The position numbers and the translations under genes were made by a program. From Streptomyces sp. SS1-1 (lineage in GTDB: Bacteria; Actinomycetota; Actinomycetes; Streptomycetales; Streptomycetaceae), in the NCBI RefSeq assembly GCF_008973465.1, contig NZ_WBXN01000004.1:7232501-7296500 (forward strand): a stretch of 64,000 nucleotides of DNA, written 5' to 3'. Of the stretch, positions 16,590-24,989 are shown in pieces. Each line of letters opens with the position of its first letter. Within the stretch, counting starts at the first letter, position 1. The notes beneath the pieces are model-generated. The model did not search any database. It saw nothing but the letters and a program-made list of their open reading frames with translations, and had not been told where the DNA came from.

Positions 16590-18989
16590 TCACAGGAAAC
16601 GCCACAGGTGGTCGTCCGTGCCGTTGTCGTCGAACTGGACGACCTGCGCGCTGTCCGCGGTCGACATGCCGTCCACCCCGAGCACCTTGCCGCTGTGCTT
16701 GTTCAGCACCCGGCTCCAGCCGTCGCCGGCGTCGATCATCCGCCACAGGTGGTCGTCCGTGCCGTTGTCCTCGAACTGCACGACACGGGCGCTGTTCTGC
16801 GTCGACATGCCGTCGACGCCGAGGACCTTGCCGCTGCGGCCGTTGCGGATCAGGAACCAGCCGTCGCCCCGGTCCACGAGCTGCCAGGCGTGGTCGGCGG
16901 TCCCGGTGTTGGCGAACTGCACGACACGGGCGCTGTTCTCCAGGGACATCCCGTCCACGGCGAGCACCTTGCCGCTGTGCTTGTTCTGCAGCCGGCGGAA
17001 CGGGGGCTCAGGTGTCCACGGCCTGCCGTCCGGTGCCGCCGTGGGGAAGGAGGTGATCCGCAGCCGGGCCGCGCCCGAGGGAACGAGCGTGACGGTCTCC
17101 ACGGCGGCGGTGCTGCGGGCCGGGCCGTCCTGGAGCGGCGCGACGACATGCTCGTCGTCCGCGATCCACTCCGCGACGCGCCGCGCCCGTGCCGTGATCC
17201 GCAGCGGGGCCGCCTCCGGGGTGAACGGCTGCGCGGGCACGCCGGACCCCGTGCGGGCGACGGTGAGCGGCGTGTCGGGCACCAGCCCGTAGTTCCACGG
17301 CGTGGTCGCGTGGACCGCGTGGGCGGGGAACGCGTCGGTGCCGCCGATGCGTTCGTAGCGCTCCCCGATGGCCAGGGAGTAGGTGAGCGGGCCTCTCTCC
17401 ACACTCACCGCGCCGTGCTGCCCCTCCCACGTCCGCAGCCTGGCCTGCTGGGGGAACCGGACCCGCACGGTGTCGCCGTCGCGCCAGGTGCGCTCCACCC
17501 GCGCCCACGACGGGCCGTCGGACGCCTCGAACGCGGCTCCGTTCACCCGCAGTTCGGGGCCGGCGCACCAGCCGGGGACGCGCAGCACGAGAGGGAACCG
17601 TACGGGGCGGGGCGTGGACACGGTGAAGGTGACGGTGTCCCCGAAGGGATAGTCGGTGGCCTCGGTGACGGTCACCGTCGTGCCGCCCGCGACCTGGGTG
17701 CGTACCGAACTCGGCGCGTACATCGCGGCGGCGAGCCCCCCGTCGGGCGTGCCCAGCCACAGCTCCTCGGTGAAGTACGGCCAGCCCATGCCGTAGTTGT
17801 GGGGGCAGCAGCGGTACTGGTCGACGCCTGCCTGGAACGCCTGCATGGCGAAGCCGTTCTCGAACTGGCCCTGCGTCTTGGTCCGGTCGTCGAGGTCGAC
17901 GCTGTTGGCGCTGGTGATGTAGTGGATCGCCTTGCCCTGGGGGTCGAGGGAGGCGGGGAGCATGTTGAAGGCCAGCTCCTCGCAGCGGTCCGCCCACACC
18001 GGGTCGCCGGTGATCCGGGTCAGCAGCTCGTGGCTGGCCATGAACTCGACGATCCCGCACGTCTCGAAGCCCTGCCGGGGGTCGGTGAACCCGGGCCGGT
18101 AGTTCTCGTCACCGGCCAGACCGCCGCCGGGGAAGCGGCCGTACGCGTCCATGACCGTGTCGTACGCGCGATAGGTGGCCCGGGTCAGGCCGGCGTCGCC
18201 GGTGAGCTGCGCGTACTGGGCGGGCTCGCGGAAGCCCTGGGCGATGTTGACGTTGTGCCGGCTCGGGGTGGGGCCGGTCCAGTCGGCGCCGTGGGTGTGC
18301 ATCTTCGCCGCGAGGTCGAGCAGGAACGCCTCACCGGTACGGCGGTGGAGCCAGACGGCGATGTCCAGCCCGTCGCCCCACCGGTACGACACCCAGCTCC
18401 GGTCGAACGCGCCCGGCCCCTGCGCGTTCATGAACCGCAGGAAGCGGACGAGGAACGGCACCACGCGTCCGTCGCCGGTGTACTCCTCGTAGCTGCGCAG
18501 CGCCTGGAGCAGGGGCAGGAACGGCCAGAAGTCGGGGCCGCCGTCGAGGGAGGTGCGCAGGGCGCGCGGACCGAAGAAGCCGTCGCCCTCCTGGGTGGCC
18601 AGGATGGCGTCCACCCACTCCCGCGACCGCTTCAGCGCGGCCGCGTCGCCGGTCGCGACGGCCAGCGGGATGTAGCCCCGCAGCCAGTAGGGCACCTCCT
18701 CCCATCCGCCGCGCTCCGGGTGCACCCAGCCGGTCGCCGAGAAGTCCAGGAAGTGGGAGCCGGACTCGAACCGCCCGCACAGGCCGTCGAGTTGCAGCCG
18801 CAGCTGCCCGGCGAGCCAGCCGCGCGCGGTGACACTGCCCGGACGCAGCCGCCGGAACCGGTCGGGTGCCGGCGCCCCGGCCGACCGGGCGGGCGCCGCG
18901 GCCGCGACCCCCGTGAGGGGGACGCCGAGAGCCGCGGCGGTGAGGGAGAACGAGCCCGCGCCGAGCAACGCCCGTCGACTGAGGGACAT
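16590..18989 (-). CDS. Secreted GH127-type beta-L-arabinofuranosidase with ricin-type lectin tail
   Basis: A 799-residue exported hydrolase. The N-terminus has a twin-arginine motif (SLSRRALLGAG) and an Ala-rich core. Residues about 45-640 form a DUF1680/GH127 (alpha/alpha)6 barrel, with EEVPYWLRGY and the zinc and catalytic set seen as Glu309-x-Cys311 (FETCG) and Cys394-Cys395 (YRCCPHN). These equal the Zn ligands and the cysteine nucleophile in the characterised bifidobacterial enzyme HypBA1, so it should be active on beta-L-arabinofuranosides. Residues about 665-799 hold three ricin-like repeats (NKHSGKVLxVDGMS), probably a carbohydrate-binding module. ATG at 18989 is chosen because it places the RR motif at the N-terminus; a longer frame back to 19067 would translate a 12-bp DNA repeat. 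Confidence 0.87.
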   Translation of the reverse strand: MSLSRRALLGAGSFSLTAAALGVPLTGVAAAAPARSAGAPAPDRFRRLRPGSVTARGWLAGQLRLQLDGLCGRFESGSHFLDFSATGWVHPERGGWEEVPYWLRGYIPLAVATGDAAALKRSREWVDAILATQEGDGFFGPRALRTSLDGGPDFWPFLPLLQALRSYEEYTGDGRVVPFLVRFLRFMNAQGPGAFDRSWVSYRWGDGLDIAVWLHRRTGEAFLLDLAAKMHTHGADWTGPTPSRHNVNIAQGFREPAQYAQLTGDAGLTRATYRAYDTVMDAYGRFPGGGLAGDENYRPGFTDPRQGFETCGIVEFMASHELLTRITGDPVWADRCEELAFNMLPASLDPQGKAIHYITSANSVDLDDRTKTQGQFENGFAMQAFQAGVDQYRCCPHNYGMGWPYFTEELWLGTPDGGLAAAMYAPSSVRTQVAGGTTVTVTEATDYPFGDTVTFTVSTPRPVRFPLVLRVPGWCAGPELRVNGAAFEASDGPSWARVERTWRDGDTVRVRFPQQARLRTWEGQHGAVSVERGPLTYSLAIGERYERIGGTDAFPAHAVHATTPWNYGLVPDTPLTVARTGSGVPAQPFTPEAAPLRITARARRVAEWIADDEHVVAPLQDGPARSTAAVETVTLVPSGAARLRITSFPTAAPDGRPWTPEPPFRRLQNKHSGKVLAVDGMSLENSARVVQFANTGTADHAWQLVDRGDGWFLIRNGRSGKVLGVDGMSTQNSARVVQFEDNGTDDHLWRMIDAGDGWSRVLNKHSGKVLGVDGMSTADSAQVVQFDDNGTDDHLWRFL

Positions 18990-19030
18990 GGGGGGACCTG
19001 CCTTCCGGGAAGGGCCGACCTTGGGGGAGA

Positions 19031-19070
19031 ACGAGGGGGACAACGAGGGGGACAACGAGGGGGACAACGA
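19031..19070. repeat. 12-bp tandem repeat upstream of arabinofuranosidase
   Basis: ACGAGGGGGACA occurs three times head to tail, followed by a partial copy (ACGA). It lies 42-81 bp upstream of the chosen start, so it probably sits in the 5' leader or promoter. Confidence 0.9.
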
Positions 19071-19203
19071 TGTCGCGCACGTACGGGAAGGGGAAGGTGG
19101 AGCGCGCGGGCTCCACGGCTTCTACAACGTTGAAAACGGCGGCCGTTGGCATGACAGCACGCTCGCGCGGGCCTGTCCAGAGGTGGCGCGGCGAGGAAGT
19201 GGC

Positions 19204-20151
19204 TCAGCCGGTGTACAGATCGCCCGTGAGGTACTTCAGACCCGTGTCCGGGGCGACCGTGACGACGGTGTGCCCCGCGCCCGCCTCGCGCGCGAGGCGC
19301 AGTGCGCCGGCCACGTTGAGGGCGCCGGACGTACCGGTGAACACGCCCTCCCGGCGGGCCAGCGGCAGGGCCAGCCGGCGGGCCTCCGCCTCGTCGACCG
19401 TGCGGGCCTCGTCGAACGGGCCGTGGGCGAGCAGCGGCGGGACGATCCCGGTGGCGATGCCCTCGACGCGGTGGGGTCCGGCCGTACCGGCGGTCAGCGT
19501 CGGCGAAGACGCCGGCTCGAGCGCGACGGCCCGCTCCAGGCCGCCCTCGCGCAGGACCGTGCAGACCCCGGCGAACATGCCGCCCGTGCCGACCCCCGCG
19601 CAGAACACGTCCACTGTCACCCCTGCCGCACCCGCCTGCCCGAGGATCTCGCGGCCGAGTTCCGCGTAGCCCGTGAGAGCGTCCGTGTTGTGGAACTGAT
19701 CGGTCCAGAACGCCCCGTCCCGCTCGACGATCCGCTCGACCTCCTCCCGCATCCGCACGAACAGGCCGGGGGTGATCCGGCCGCCCTCGGCGGGCACCAC
19801 GATCACGTCCGCGCCGAACGCCCGCATGGTGCGCAGCTTCTCGGGCGCGAACGCGTCGGACGACACGAGCGTGAGCGGGTAGCCCTTCACCGCGCACACG
19901 AAGGCGAGCGAGGACCCCGTGCTGCCACCGGTGTACTCGACGACGCGCCGCCCCGGCCGCAGCTCCCCGCGCCGCTCCGCCCCCTCGACGATCGCCAGGG
20001 CCATCCGGTCCTTGTAACTGCCGGTGGGATTGCCGCCCTCCACCTTCACCAGGACGTCCGCCGCCCCCTCGGGGACGACACGGCCGAGCCGCACCAGGGG
20101 CGTCCCGCCGATCGTGCGCAGGGACGAGGCATGGACACCGGACGCGGGCAT
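19204..20151 (-). CDS. Cysteine synthase family PLP enzyme
   Basis: A 315-residue fold-type II PLP enzyme. The Schiff-base lysine is Lys47 in NPTGSYKDRMAL. The substrate carboxylate loop is EYTGGSTGSSLAF and the phosphate-binding loop is AGVGTGGMFAGV. Canonical cysteine synthases have TSGNTG in the substrate loop; TGGSTG here points to the cysteine-synthase/cystathionine-beta-synthase-like side group whose exact reaction is uncertain. ATG at 20151 follows GAGGAG at the right distance; a longer frame to 20208 lacks that support. It lies 66 bp after a small membrane gene on the same strand. Confidence 0.85.
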   Translation of the reverse strand: MPASGVHASSLRTIGGTPLVRLGRVVPEGAADVLVKVEGGNPTGSYKDRMALAIVEGAERRGELRPGRRVVEYTGGSTGSSLAFVCAVKGYPLTLVSSDAFAPEKLRTMRAFGADVIVVPAEGGRITPGLFVRMREEVERIVERDGAFWTDQFHNTDALTGYAELGREILGQAGAAGVTVDVFCAGVGTGGMFAGVCTVLREGGLERAVALEPASSPTLTAGTAGPHRVEGIATGIVPPLLAHGPFDEARTVDEAEARRLALPLARREGVFTGTSGALNVAGALRLAREAGAGHTVVTVAPDTGLKYLTGDLYTG

Positions 20152-20217
20152 GGCGGCTCCTCGCTCATCCGCAGCGGTCGTACGCACCGGCCCGTTCGGG
20201 GGCGGCACGGCTCCAGG

Positions 20218-20394
20218 CTAGGACGGGTCCCCGGGACGCACACCTGTGGCGGCGCGCCGCCGTCGTACCGCCGACGAGACCCACACGGTCAGTCCCACCA
20301 CCGCGCAGACCAACGCCCCGCCGACGACCACCGGGACGGACGCCACCACGACGAAGACCCCCAGCAGTTCCCCCCACGTCGGCTCGTCGCCCAT
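20218..20394 (-). CDS. Small single-helix membrane protein
   Basis: A 58-residue protein with one strong transmembrane segment (LLGVFVVVASVPVVVGGALVCAVVGLTVW compressed to about residues 9-37) and a basic tail (SSAVRRRRAATG), indicating an N-out topology. ATG at 20394 is preceded by AGGGTGG; in-frame ATGs at 20415 and 20424 would add a few residues. The function is unknown. It lies between an ArsR-like regulator and the cysteine-synthase-like gene, all on the minus strand. Confidence 0.6.
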   Translation of the reverse strand: MGDEPTWGELLGVFVVVASVPVVVGGALVCAVVGLTVWVSSAVRRRRAATGVRPGDPS

Positions 20395-20462
20395 CGTGCT
20401 GCCACCCTGCGCCATGATCGTCATGACGCAGTCCGGCACCGATCGGTTCCGCGCCCTGTGGC

Positions 20463-21419
20463 TCACCCGCCGGCCAGCAGAGCTTCCCCCAGCGGCGTGA
20501 GCGCGTGCAGCACTCCGCTGCCGTCCCGCACGGTCGTGATCAGGCCCGCCGCCCGCAGCACCGTGGCGTGCTCGCTGGCCGTGGCCGGTGAGACCGCCGC
20601 CCGTTCGGCCAGGGCCGTGGTGCCCGCCGGCGTCGGCAGCGACGCCAGCACCCGCGCCCGCGTCCGCCCGAGCAGCGCGCCGAGCACGTCGTCCGGCGGC
20701 ACCGCGAGGTCGGTGACGGGCAGCGGCCGTACGAGCACCGTCGGGGCCGCGGGGTCGTACACGAGCAGGGCGCCCGCGGCGAAGTAGGAGGGCACCAGGC
20801 GCAGCCCCCGGCCGCACAGCTCGACGGTGTGCGAGGAGGCGAACGGCACCAGCAGGTCCGGCGGCTCCCAGCGCCAGCCCGGCTGCAGCGTGGCGAGCAG
20901 CGCCTCGACACCGCCGCGCAGCAGCGTCTCCGAACGCAGCGCGCGGTCGGCGGCGGCCGCGTTCAGCACGGCGGGCCACAGCGGGGCGACCGTGGACCGG
21001 TGATACCGCGTCAGGTCCTCGGCGAGACGGCGCCGCGCGGCGGGGGCGCCCTGGGCCAGTTCCCGCGTCAGGGGCGAGGCGGGCTCGCCGGGCAGCTCGG
21101 CGATATCGGCGGCCAGGTCGGGCGTCGGGGTCCGCGCCGCCAGCTCGACCGCGGAGCCGGCGTCCCGGGCGGCCGGCTGGTACAGGAAGTCCGGCAGCCC
21201 GCCGCCGGGCCGGACCAGCCGGGTGAGGATGCCCGCGCGGGCGGGCAGCCCCGGCGCCACGGTCCGCCGCCAGGCGACGAGTTCGGGTCGGCGGCCCGCG
21301 GGTCCCGTGGCCGGCGCGGCCAGGTGACGGACGCTCAGGGCCGTCTCCAGGAGGACGTCGGGTGCCGTGGCGACGGTGACGCGGGCGAGGTCGGCCGGGC
21401 CGAACCGTATCCGTAACAC
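20463..21419 (-). CDS. ArsR-like winged-helix regulator with DUF5937-type N-terminus; TTA at codon 2
   Basis: A 318-residue regulator. The C-terminal about 80 residues form an ArsR-type winged helix (ARVLASLPTPAGTTALAERAAVSPATASEHATVLRAAGLI, then a DGSGVLHALTPLG wing). The N-terminal about 230 residues match the all-alpha DUF5937-like region typical of this Streptomyces regulator group. The start GTG (21417-21419) is followed immediately by TTA (21414-21416), read in frame as Leu2. TTA is the rarest Streptomyces codon and depends on the bldA tRNA, so translation is probably developmentally gated. Starting further downstream would lose the conserved RIRFGPADLARV segment. It sits upstream of the small membrane gene. 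Confidence 0.82.
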   Translation of the reverse strand: MLRIRFGPADLARVTVATAPDVLLETALSVRHLAAPATGPAGRRPELVAWRRTVAPGLPARAGILTRLVRPGGGLPDFLYQPAARDAGSAVELAARTPTPDLAADIAELPGEPASPLTRELAQGAPAARRRLAEDLTRYHRSTVAPLWPAVLNAAAADRALRSETLLRGGVEALLATLQPGWRWEPPDLLVPFASSHTVELCGRGLRLVPSYFAAGALLVYDPAAPTVLVRPLPVTDLAVPPDDVLGALLGRTRARVLASLPTPAGTTALAERAAVSPATASEHATVLRAAGLITTVRDGSGVLHALTPLGEALLAGG

Positions 21420-21549
21420 GCCGGGCAGGCTATCGGAGCGGACCGGGTTTCGGCCCTGCCCGAAAGGACGGGCGCGCACGACCGGCGGGCGGCGATCCTG
21501 CGGTGCGGATCCGGCACCCCCGCCGGTGTCACGACCCCCTGGAGGCCAG

Positions 21550-22512
21550 ATGTCCGTACCGCACCGGCTCGTCGCACCGGCGCTCGCGGCCGCCGCCCTG
21601 CTGATCGGCACGACCGCCGTGCCCGCCGCGGGCACCGGCCGCCCGCTGCCCGGCACGTACGTCGTCTCCCGCACCCCGGGCACTCTGCCCGAGGGCATCG
21701 ACGTCCGCCCCGACGGCACCCTGTACGTGTCCTCCGACGGCACCGGCGCCCTGTACCGGGGCCGGGTGACCTCGCCCCGGATGCGGCCCTTCCCGGCGGA
21801 GGGCGCCACCTCCCGGGGCAGCACCCGGGGCGTCCACACCGACCGCGCGGGCCGCGTCCTCTCCGTCGGCCGGGACCGGCTCACCGTGCACGCGCCGGAC
21901 GGTCGCCTCCTGCAGACCGTGGACGCCCCCGAGGGCCCTCTGGGCGCCCCCGACCTGAACGACCTCGTGGTCACCCGCGACGCCGTCTACGTCACCGACT
22001 GGGCCAACCCGGTCGTCCTGCGCGCCTCCCTGCGCAACGGCAGGGTCGGACCGCTGGAGCCGTGGGCCGACGTGCGTGGCGCGTTCCCCGGCTTCCCCGA
22101 CCGGTACTGGCTGCTCAACGGCATCGTCGCCGACCCAGCCGGACGCACACTGCTCGTCGCCTCCAACGGCACGGAGGCCGTCTGGCGCATCGACACCGCC
22201 ACCCGCGCGGTCAGCCGCCTCGACCTGGGGGAGGAGTCCTTCGGCGCGGACGGCATGGTGCTGCACGGCCGCACCCTGTACGCCGTCCTCAACTACGGCG
22301 CCCCGCACGGCGTGTACATCGCCCGGCTCGACGCGGACCTGCGCACCGGCACGGTCGTCCACCGCGTCACCGGCGCCCCCTTCGACCTGCCCACCACGCT
22401 GGCCCGCCACGCGTGCCGCCTCTACGTCGTCAACAGCCAGAACGAACCGCCCGGCACCCCGCCCTACACGGTGACCGCCCTGGACGACCCGATGTGCGGG
22501 GCCGGCGGCTGA
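21550..22512 (+). CDS. Secreted SMP-30/NHL-like beta-propeller protein
   Basis: A 320-residue exported protein. Signal peptide MSVPHRLVAPALAAAALLIGTTAVPAAG ends near residue 28. Repeated blade-like strands follow: GTLPEGIDVRPDGTLYVSSDGTGALYRG, TDRAGRVLSVGRD, LNGIVADPAGRTLLVASNGTEAVWRID. The pattern PEGID...DGTLYV with DLND and NGIV resembles the calcium-dependent SMP-30/gluconolactonase propeller, but I cannot assign a substrate. GGAGG four bases before ATG 21550 fixes the start. Cysteines near the C-terminus (HACRLYV, DPMCG) could form an exported disulfide. It is divergent from the TTA-containing regulator. Confidence 0.72.
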   Translation: MSVPHRLVAPALAAAALLIGTTAVPAAGTGRPLPGTYVVSRTPGTLPEGIDVRPDGTLYVSSDGTGALYRGRVTSPRMRPFPAEGATSRGSTRGVHTDRAGRVLSVGRDRLTVHAPDGRLLQTVDAPEGPLGAPDLNDLVVTRDAVYVTDWANPVVLRASLRNGRVGPLEPWADVRGAFPGFPDRYWLLNGIVADPAGRTLLVASNGTEAVWRIDTATRAVSRLDLGEESFGADGMVLHGRTLYAVLNYGAPHGVYIARLDADLRTGTVVHRVTGAPFDLPTTLARHACRLYVVNSQNEPPGTPPYTVTALDDPMCGAGG

Positions 22513-22655
22513 GCCGCGGTACGGCGTGCGGCGGGCCGCCCTCCACGGGGGAGCGGACGGGCCGCGCACGCCGGTACGGCCACACGTGTGCGCCGAGCGG
22601 CTGAACTCGGCGACGCGGCCAGGACACGGCACGGACGCGCGGCAATGTCTGGCTC

Positions 22656-24266
22656 ATGACGTCCGGGACCGGCACGGCCGGGGATGCGACGAAGGGGCGG
22701 CTCGTCCTGTGGACGCTCGCCGCCGGACAGTTCCTCATGGCGCTCGACAGCTCCGTCATGAACGTCTCCATCGCGACGGTCGCCGACGACGTGGGCACGA
22801 CCGTCACCGGCATCCAGGGCGCCATCACCGCGTACACCCTGGTGATGGCCATGCTCATGATCCCGGGCGGGAAGATCGGGGCGATCGTCGGCCGCCGGCG
22901 CGCCTTCACCCTCGGCTGCGTCATCTACGGATGCGGCTCCCTCACCACCTCCCTCGCCCCGAACCTGCCGGTGCTGCTGCTCGGCTGGTCCTTCCTGGAG
23001 GGCGTCGGCGCGGCCCTCATCCTGCCCGCGATCGTCGCCCTGGTGGCGGGCAACTTCCCGGCGGAGCGGCGCCCCGCCGCCTACGGGCTCGTCGCCGCGG
23101 CCGGCGCGGTGGCGATCGCGCTGGGCCCCCTGATCGGCGGCTTCGCCACCACCTATCTGTCCTGGCGCTGGGTGTTCGCCGGGGAGGTGCTGGTGGTCGC
23201 CGTCATCCTGTCGGTGGCCCGGCACATCCGCGACCCGCTGGGCGCCGGACGGCCCCGCCTCGACCTCATCGGCGCGGCCCTGTCCGCCCTCGGCCTCGGC
23301 ACCTTCGTCTACGGCGTGCTCCGCTCCGACGAATGGGGCTGGTTCCGCCCCAGGCCCGGCGCCCCCGACTGGCTCGGCGTGTCCCTCGTCGTCTGGCTGA
23401 TGCTGGCCGGCGTGCTGCTGATCCGGGTGTTCCTGCACTGGGAGGAGCACCTGGTGGCCCGGCACCGCGACCCGCTGCTCGACCCGGCGCTGCTGCGGGT
23501 CAGGCAGCTCACCGGCGGGCTCACCATGTTCTTCTTCCAGTACCTGGTGCTCATGGGCGTCTTCTTCGTCGTCCCGCTCTATCTGTCGATCGCCCTCGGC
23601 CTGTCCGCGCTCCAGACCGGCGCGCGCCTGCTGCCGCTCTCGCTGACCCTGCTGGCGGCGGCCACCCTGATCCCCCGCTTCCTCCCCGACGTCTCACCCC
23701 GGCGCGTCGTCCGCCTCGGCATCCTCGCCCTGCTCGCCGGCGCGGTCGTCCTGATGGCGGCGCTGGACGCCGACGCCGGGGCGGAGATCGTCACCGTGCC
23801 GTTCCTGCTGATCGGGCTGGGCACGGGCGCGCTCGCCTCCCAGCTCGGCTCGGTCACCGTGTCCGCGGTGCCGGACGAGCAGAGCGCGGAGGTCGGCGGC
23901 ATCCAGAACGCCGTCACCAACCTCGGCTCGTCCATCGGCACCGCCCTCGCCGGGTCCCTCCTGATCGGCGTGCTCGCCTCGTCGTTCCTGACGAGCTTCG
24001 AGCAGAACCCCGCCGTGCCGGCCGAGGTCAAGGACCGGGCCGCGGTCCAACTGCAGAGCGGGGTGACGTTCCTGTCGGACGCCCAGCTCAGGACCGCGCT
24101 CGACGAGGCGGGCGTGGACGAGGAGGTCGCCCGGGCGGCGCTGGACGCCAACGCCGAGGCGCGGCTGGACGGGCTGCGCGCGGCCCTCGCCATCCTCGCC
24201 TTCGCCTGCGCCCTCGCCCTGTTCCTCACCTCGCGCATCCCGGCCACCCAGCCCCGCTCCGCCTGA
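22656..24266 (+). CDS. MFS drug exporter, DHA2 type (14 TM)
   Basis: A 536-residue EmrB/QacA-like proton antiporter. Helix 1 begins GQFLMALDSSVMNVSIATVADDVG (the DHA2 motif D-like start with LD and N). Motif A is seen as GGKIGAIVGRRRAF and motif C as GPLIGGFATTYLSWRWVF. Length and the mid-protein EEHLVARHRDPLLDPALLR loop fit 14 helices. The C-terminal extension 450-510 is acidic and helical. The substrate is unknown. No regulator is adjacent, unlike the exporter at 1184. A perfect hairpin follows the stop directly. Confidence 0.9.
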   Translation: MTSGTGTAGDATKGRLVLWTLAAGQFLMALDSSVMNVSIATVADDVGTTVTGIQGAITAYTLVMAMLMIPGGKIGAIVGRRRAFTLGCVIYGCGSLTTSLAPNLPVLLLGWSFLEGVGAALILPAIVALVAGNFPAERRPAAYGLVAAAGAVAIALGPLIGGFATTYLSWRWVFAGEVLVVAVILSVARHIRDPLGAGRPRLDLIGAALSALGLGTFVYGVLRSDEWGWFRPRPGAPDWLGVSLVVWLMLAGVLLIRVFLHWEEHLVARHRDPLLDPALLRVRQLTGGLTMFFFQYLVLMGVFFVVPLYLSIALGLSALQTGARLLPLSLTLLAAATLIPRFLPDVSPRRVVRLGILALLAGAVVLMAALDADAGAEIVTVPFLLIGLGTGALASQLGSVTVSAVPDEQSAEVGGIQNAVTNLGSSIGTALAGSLLIGVLASSFLTSFEQNPAVPAEVKDRAAVQLQSGVTFLSDAQLRTALDEAGVDEEVARAALDANAEARLDGLRAALAILAFACALALFLTSRIPATQPRSA

Positions 24267-24289
24267 CCGGACGGCGCGGAGCCGTCCGG
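24267..24289 (+). terminator. Hairpin terminator after DHA2 exporter
   Basis: CCGGACGGC, loop GCGGA, then GCCGTCCGG: a perfect 9-bp stem starting one base after the stop codon. Confidence 0.75.
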
Positions 24290-24479
24290 AATCCGGGTCG
24301 GCGGTGCGGGCTCGAGCCCGGTGGGCGATACTGACACGCTGGGTCTTCGTGCCCGGGGCGCCGGGGGCGGCGGCATCGGACGGCGTGGCCGGGGGGAGCG
24401 GGCCGGACGGCGACCGGGCGAGGGGAGTGGACCGCCAGCGTGTGGGTAGGCGCGGGCGGACGAACGGGGAGCGCAGGCA

Positions 24480-24989
24480 GTGATGAGGGATTCAGAGCCC
24501 ACGGGTGACCAGAGCGGGGGCGCGGCCGGCACGTCCGTGCTGCGCACGAGCATCGCGCTGGACGGGGACGGCACGGCCATCGCCCACGCCCGCCACATGG
24601 CCGTCGCCTTCCTGACACGGGCGCAGAACGAGTACGGGGTGCGGCTGTCCCAGCGCGGCATGGACCTCACCCAGCTGGTCGTCAGCGAACTGGTCACCAA
24701 CGCCCGCAAGTACGCGCCGGGCCCGGCCCGGATGGACCTCAGCATCGACGGCGACGTGGTGGAGGTCGCCGTGTGGGACTCCGACCCCGTGCTGCCGGTC
24801 GCCCGGGCCGCCGACGCGGGCCGGGTCGGACAGCACGGACTGGAGATCGTGATGGCCGTCGCCCAGGGCTTCTCAGCCCAGCGGGAAGAGGTCGGCAAGC
24901 GCATCACCGCCCGGATCGGCCTCGCGGACGAGCCCCCGGCCGCCGGCGCCGAGGCCCGCCCGGCCGGTCAGGACAGAAGCTCGATATAG
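24480..24989 (+). CDS. RsbW/SpoIIAB-type ATP-binding protein (anti-sigma-like kinase)
   Basis: A 169-residue GHKL ATPase. The N-box is seen in LTQLVVSELVTNARKYAPG and the G-boxes in GQHGLEIVMAVAQGF. There is no sensor domain or histidine phosphoacceptor, so it belongs to the abundant Streptomyces group of stand-alone serine-kinase/anti-sigma factors that pair with anti-anti-sigma factors and SpoIIE-type phosphatases. The start is GTG 24480 or the adjacent ATG 24483. Its last 22 bp overlap the 3' end of the convergent rph gene. The partner sigma factor is not visible. Confidence 0.88.
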   Translation: MMRDSEPTGDQSGGAAGTSVLRTSIALDGDGTAIAHARHMAVAFLTRAQNEYGVRLSQRGMDLTQLVVSELVTNARKYAPGPARMDLSIDGDVVEVAVWDSDPVLPVARAADAGRVGQHGLEIVMAVAQGFSAQREEVGKRITARIGLADEPPAAGAEARPAGQDRSSI

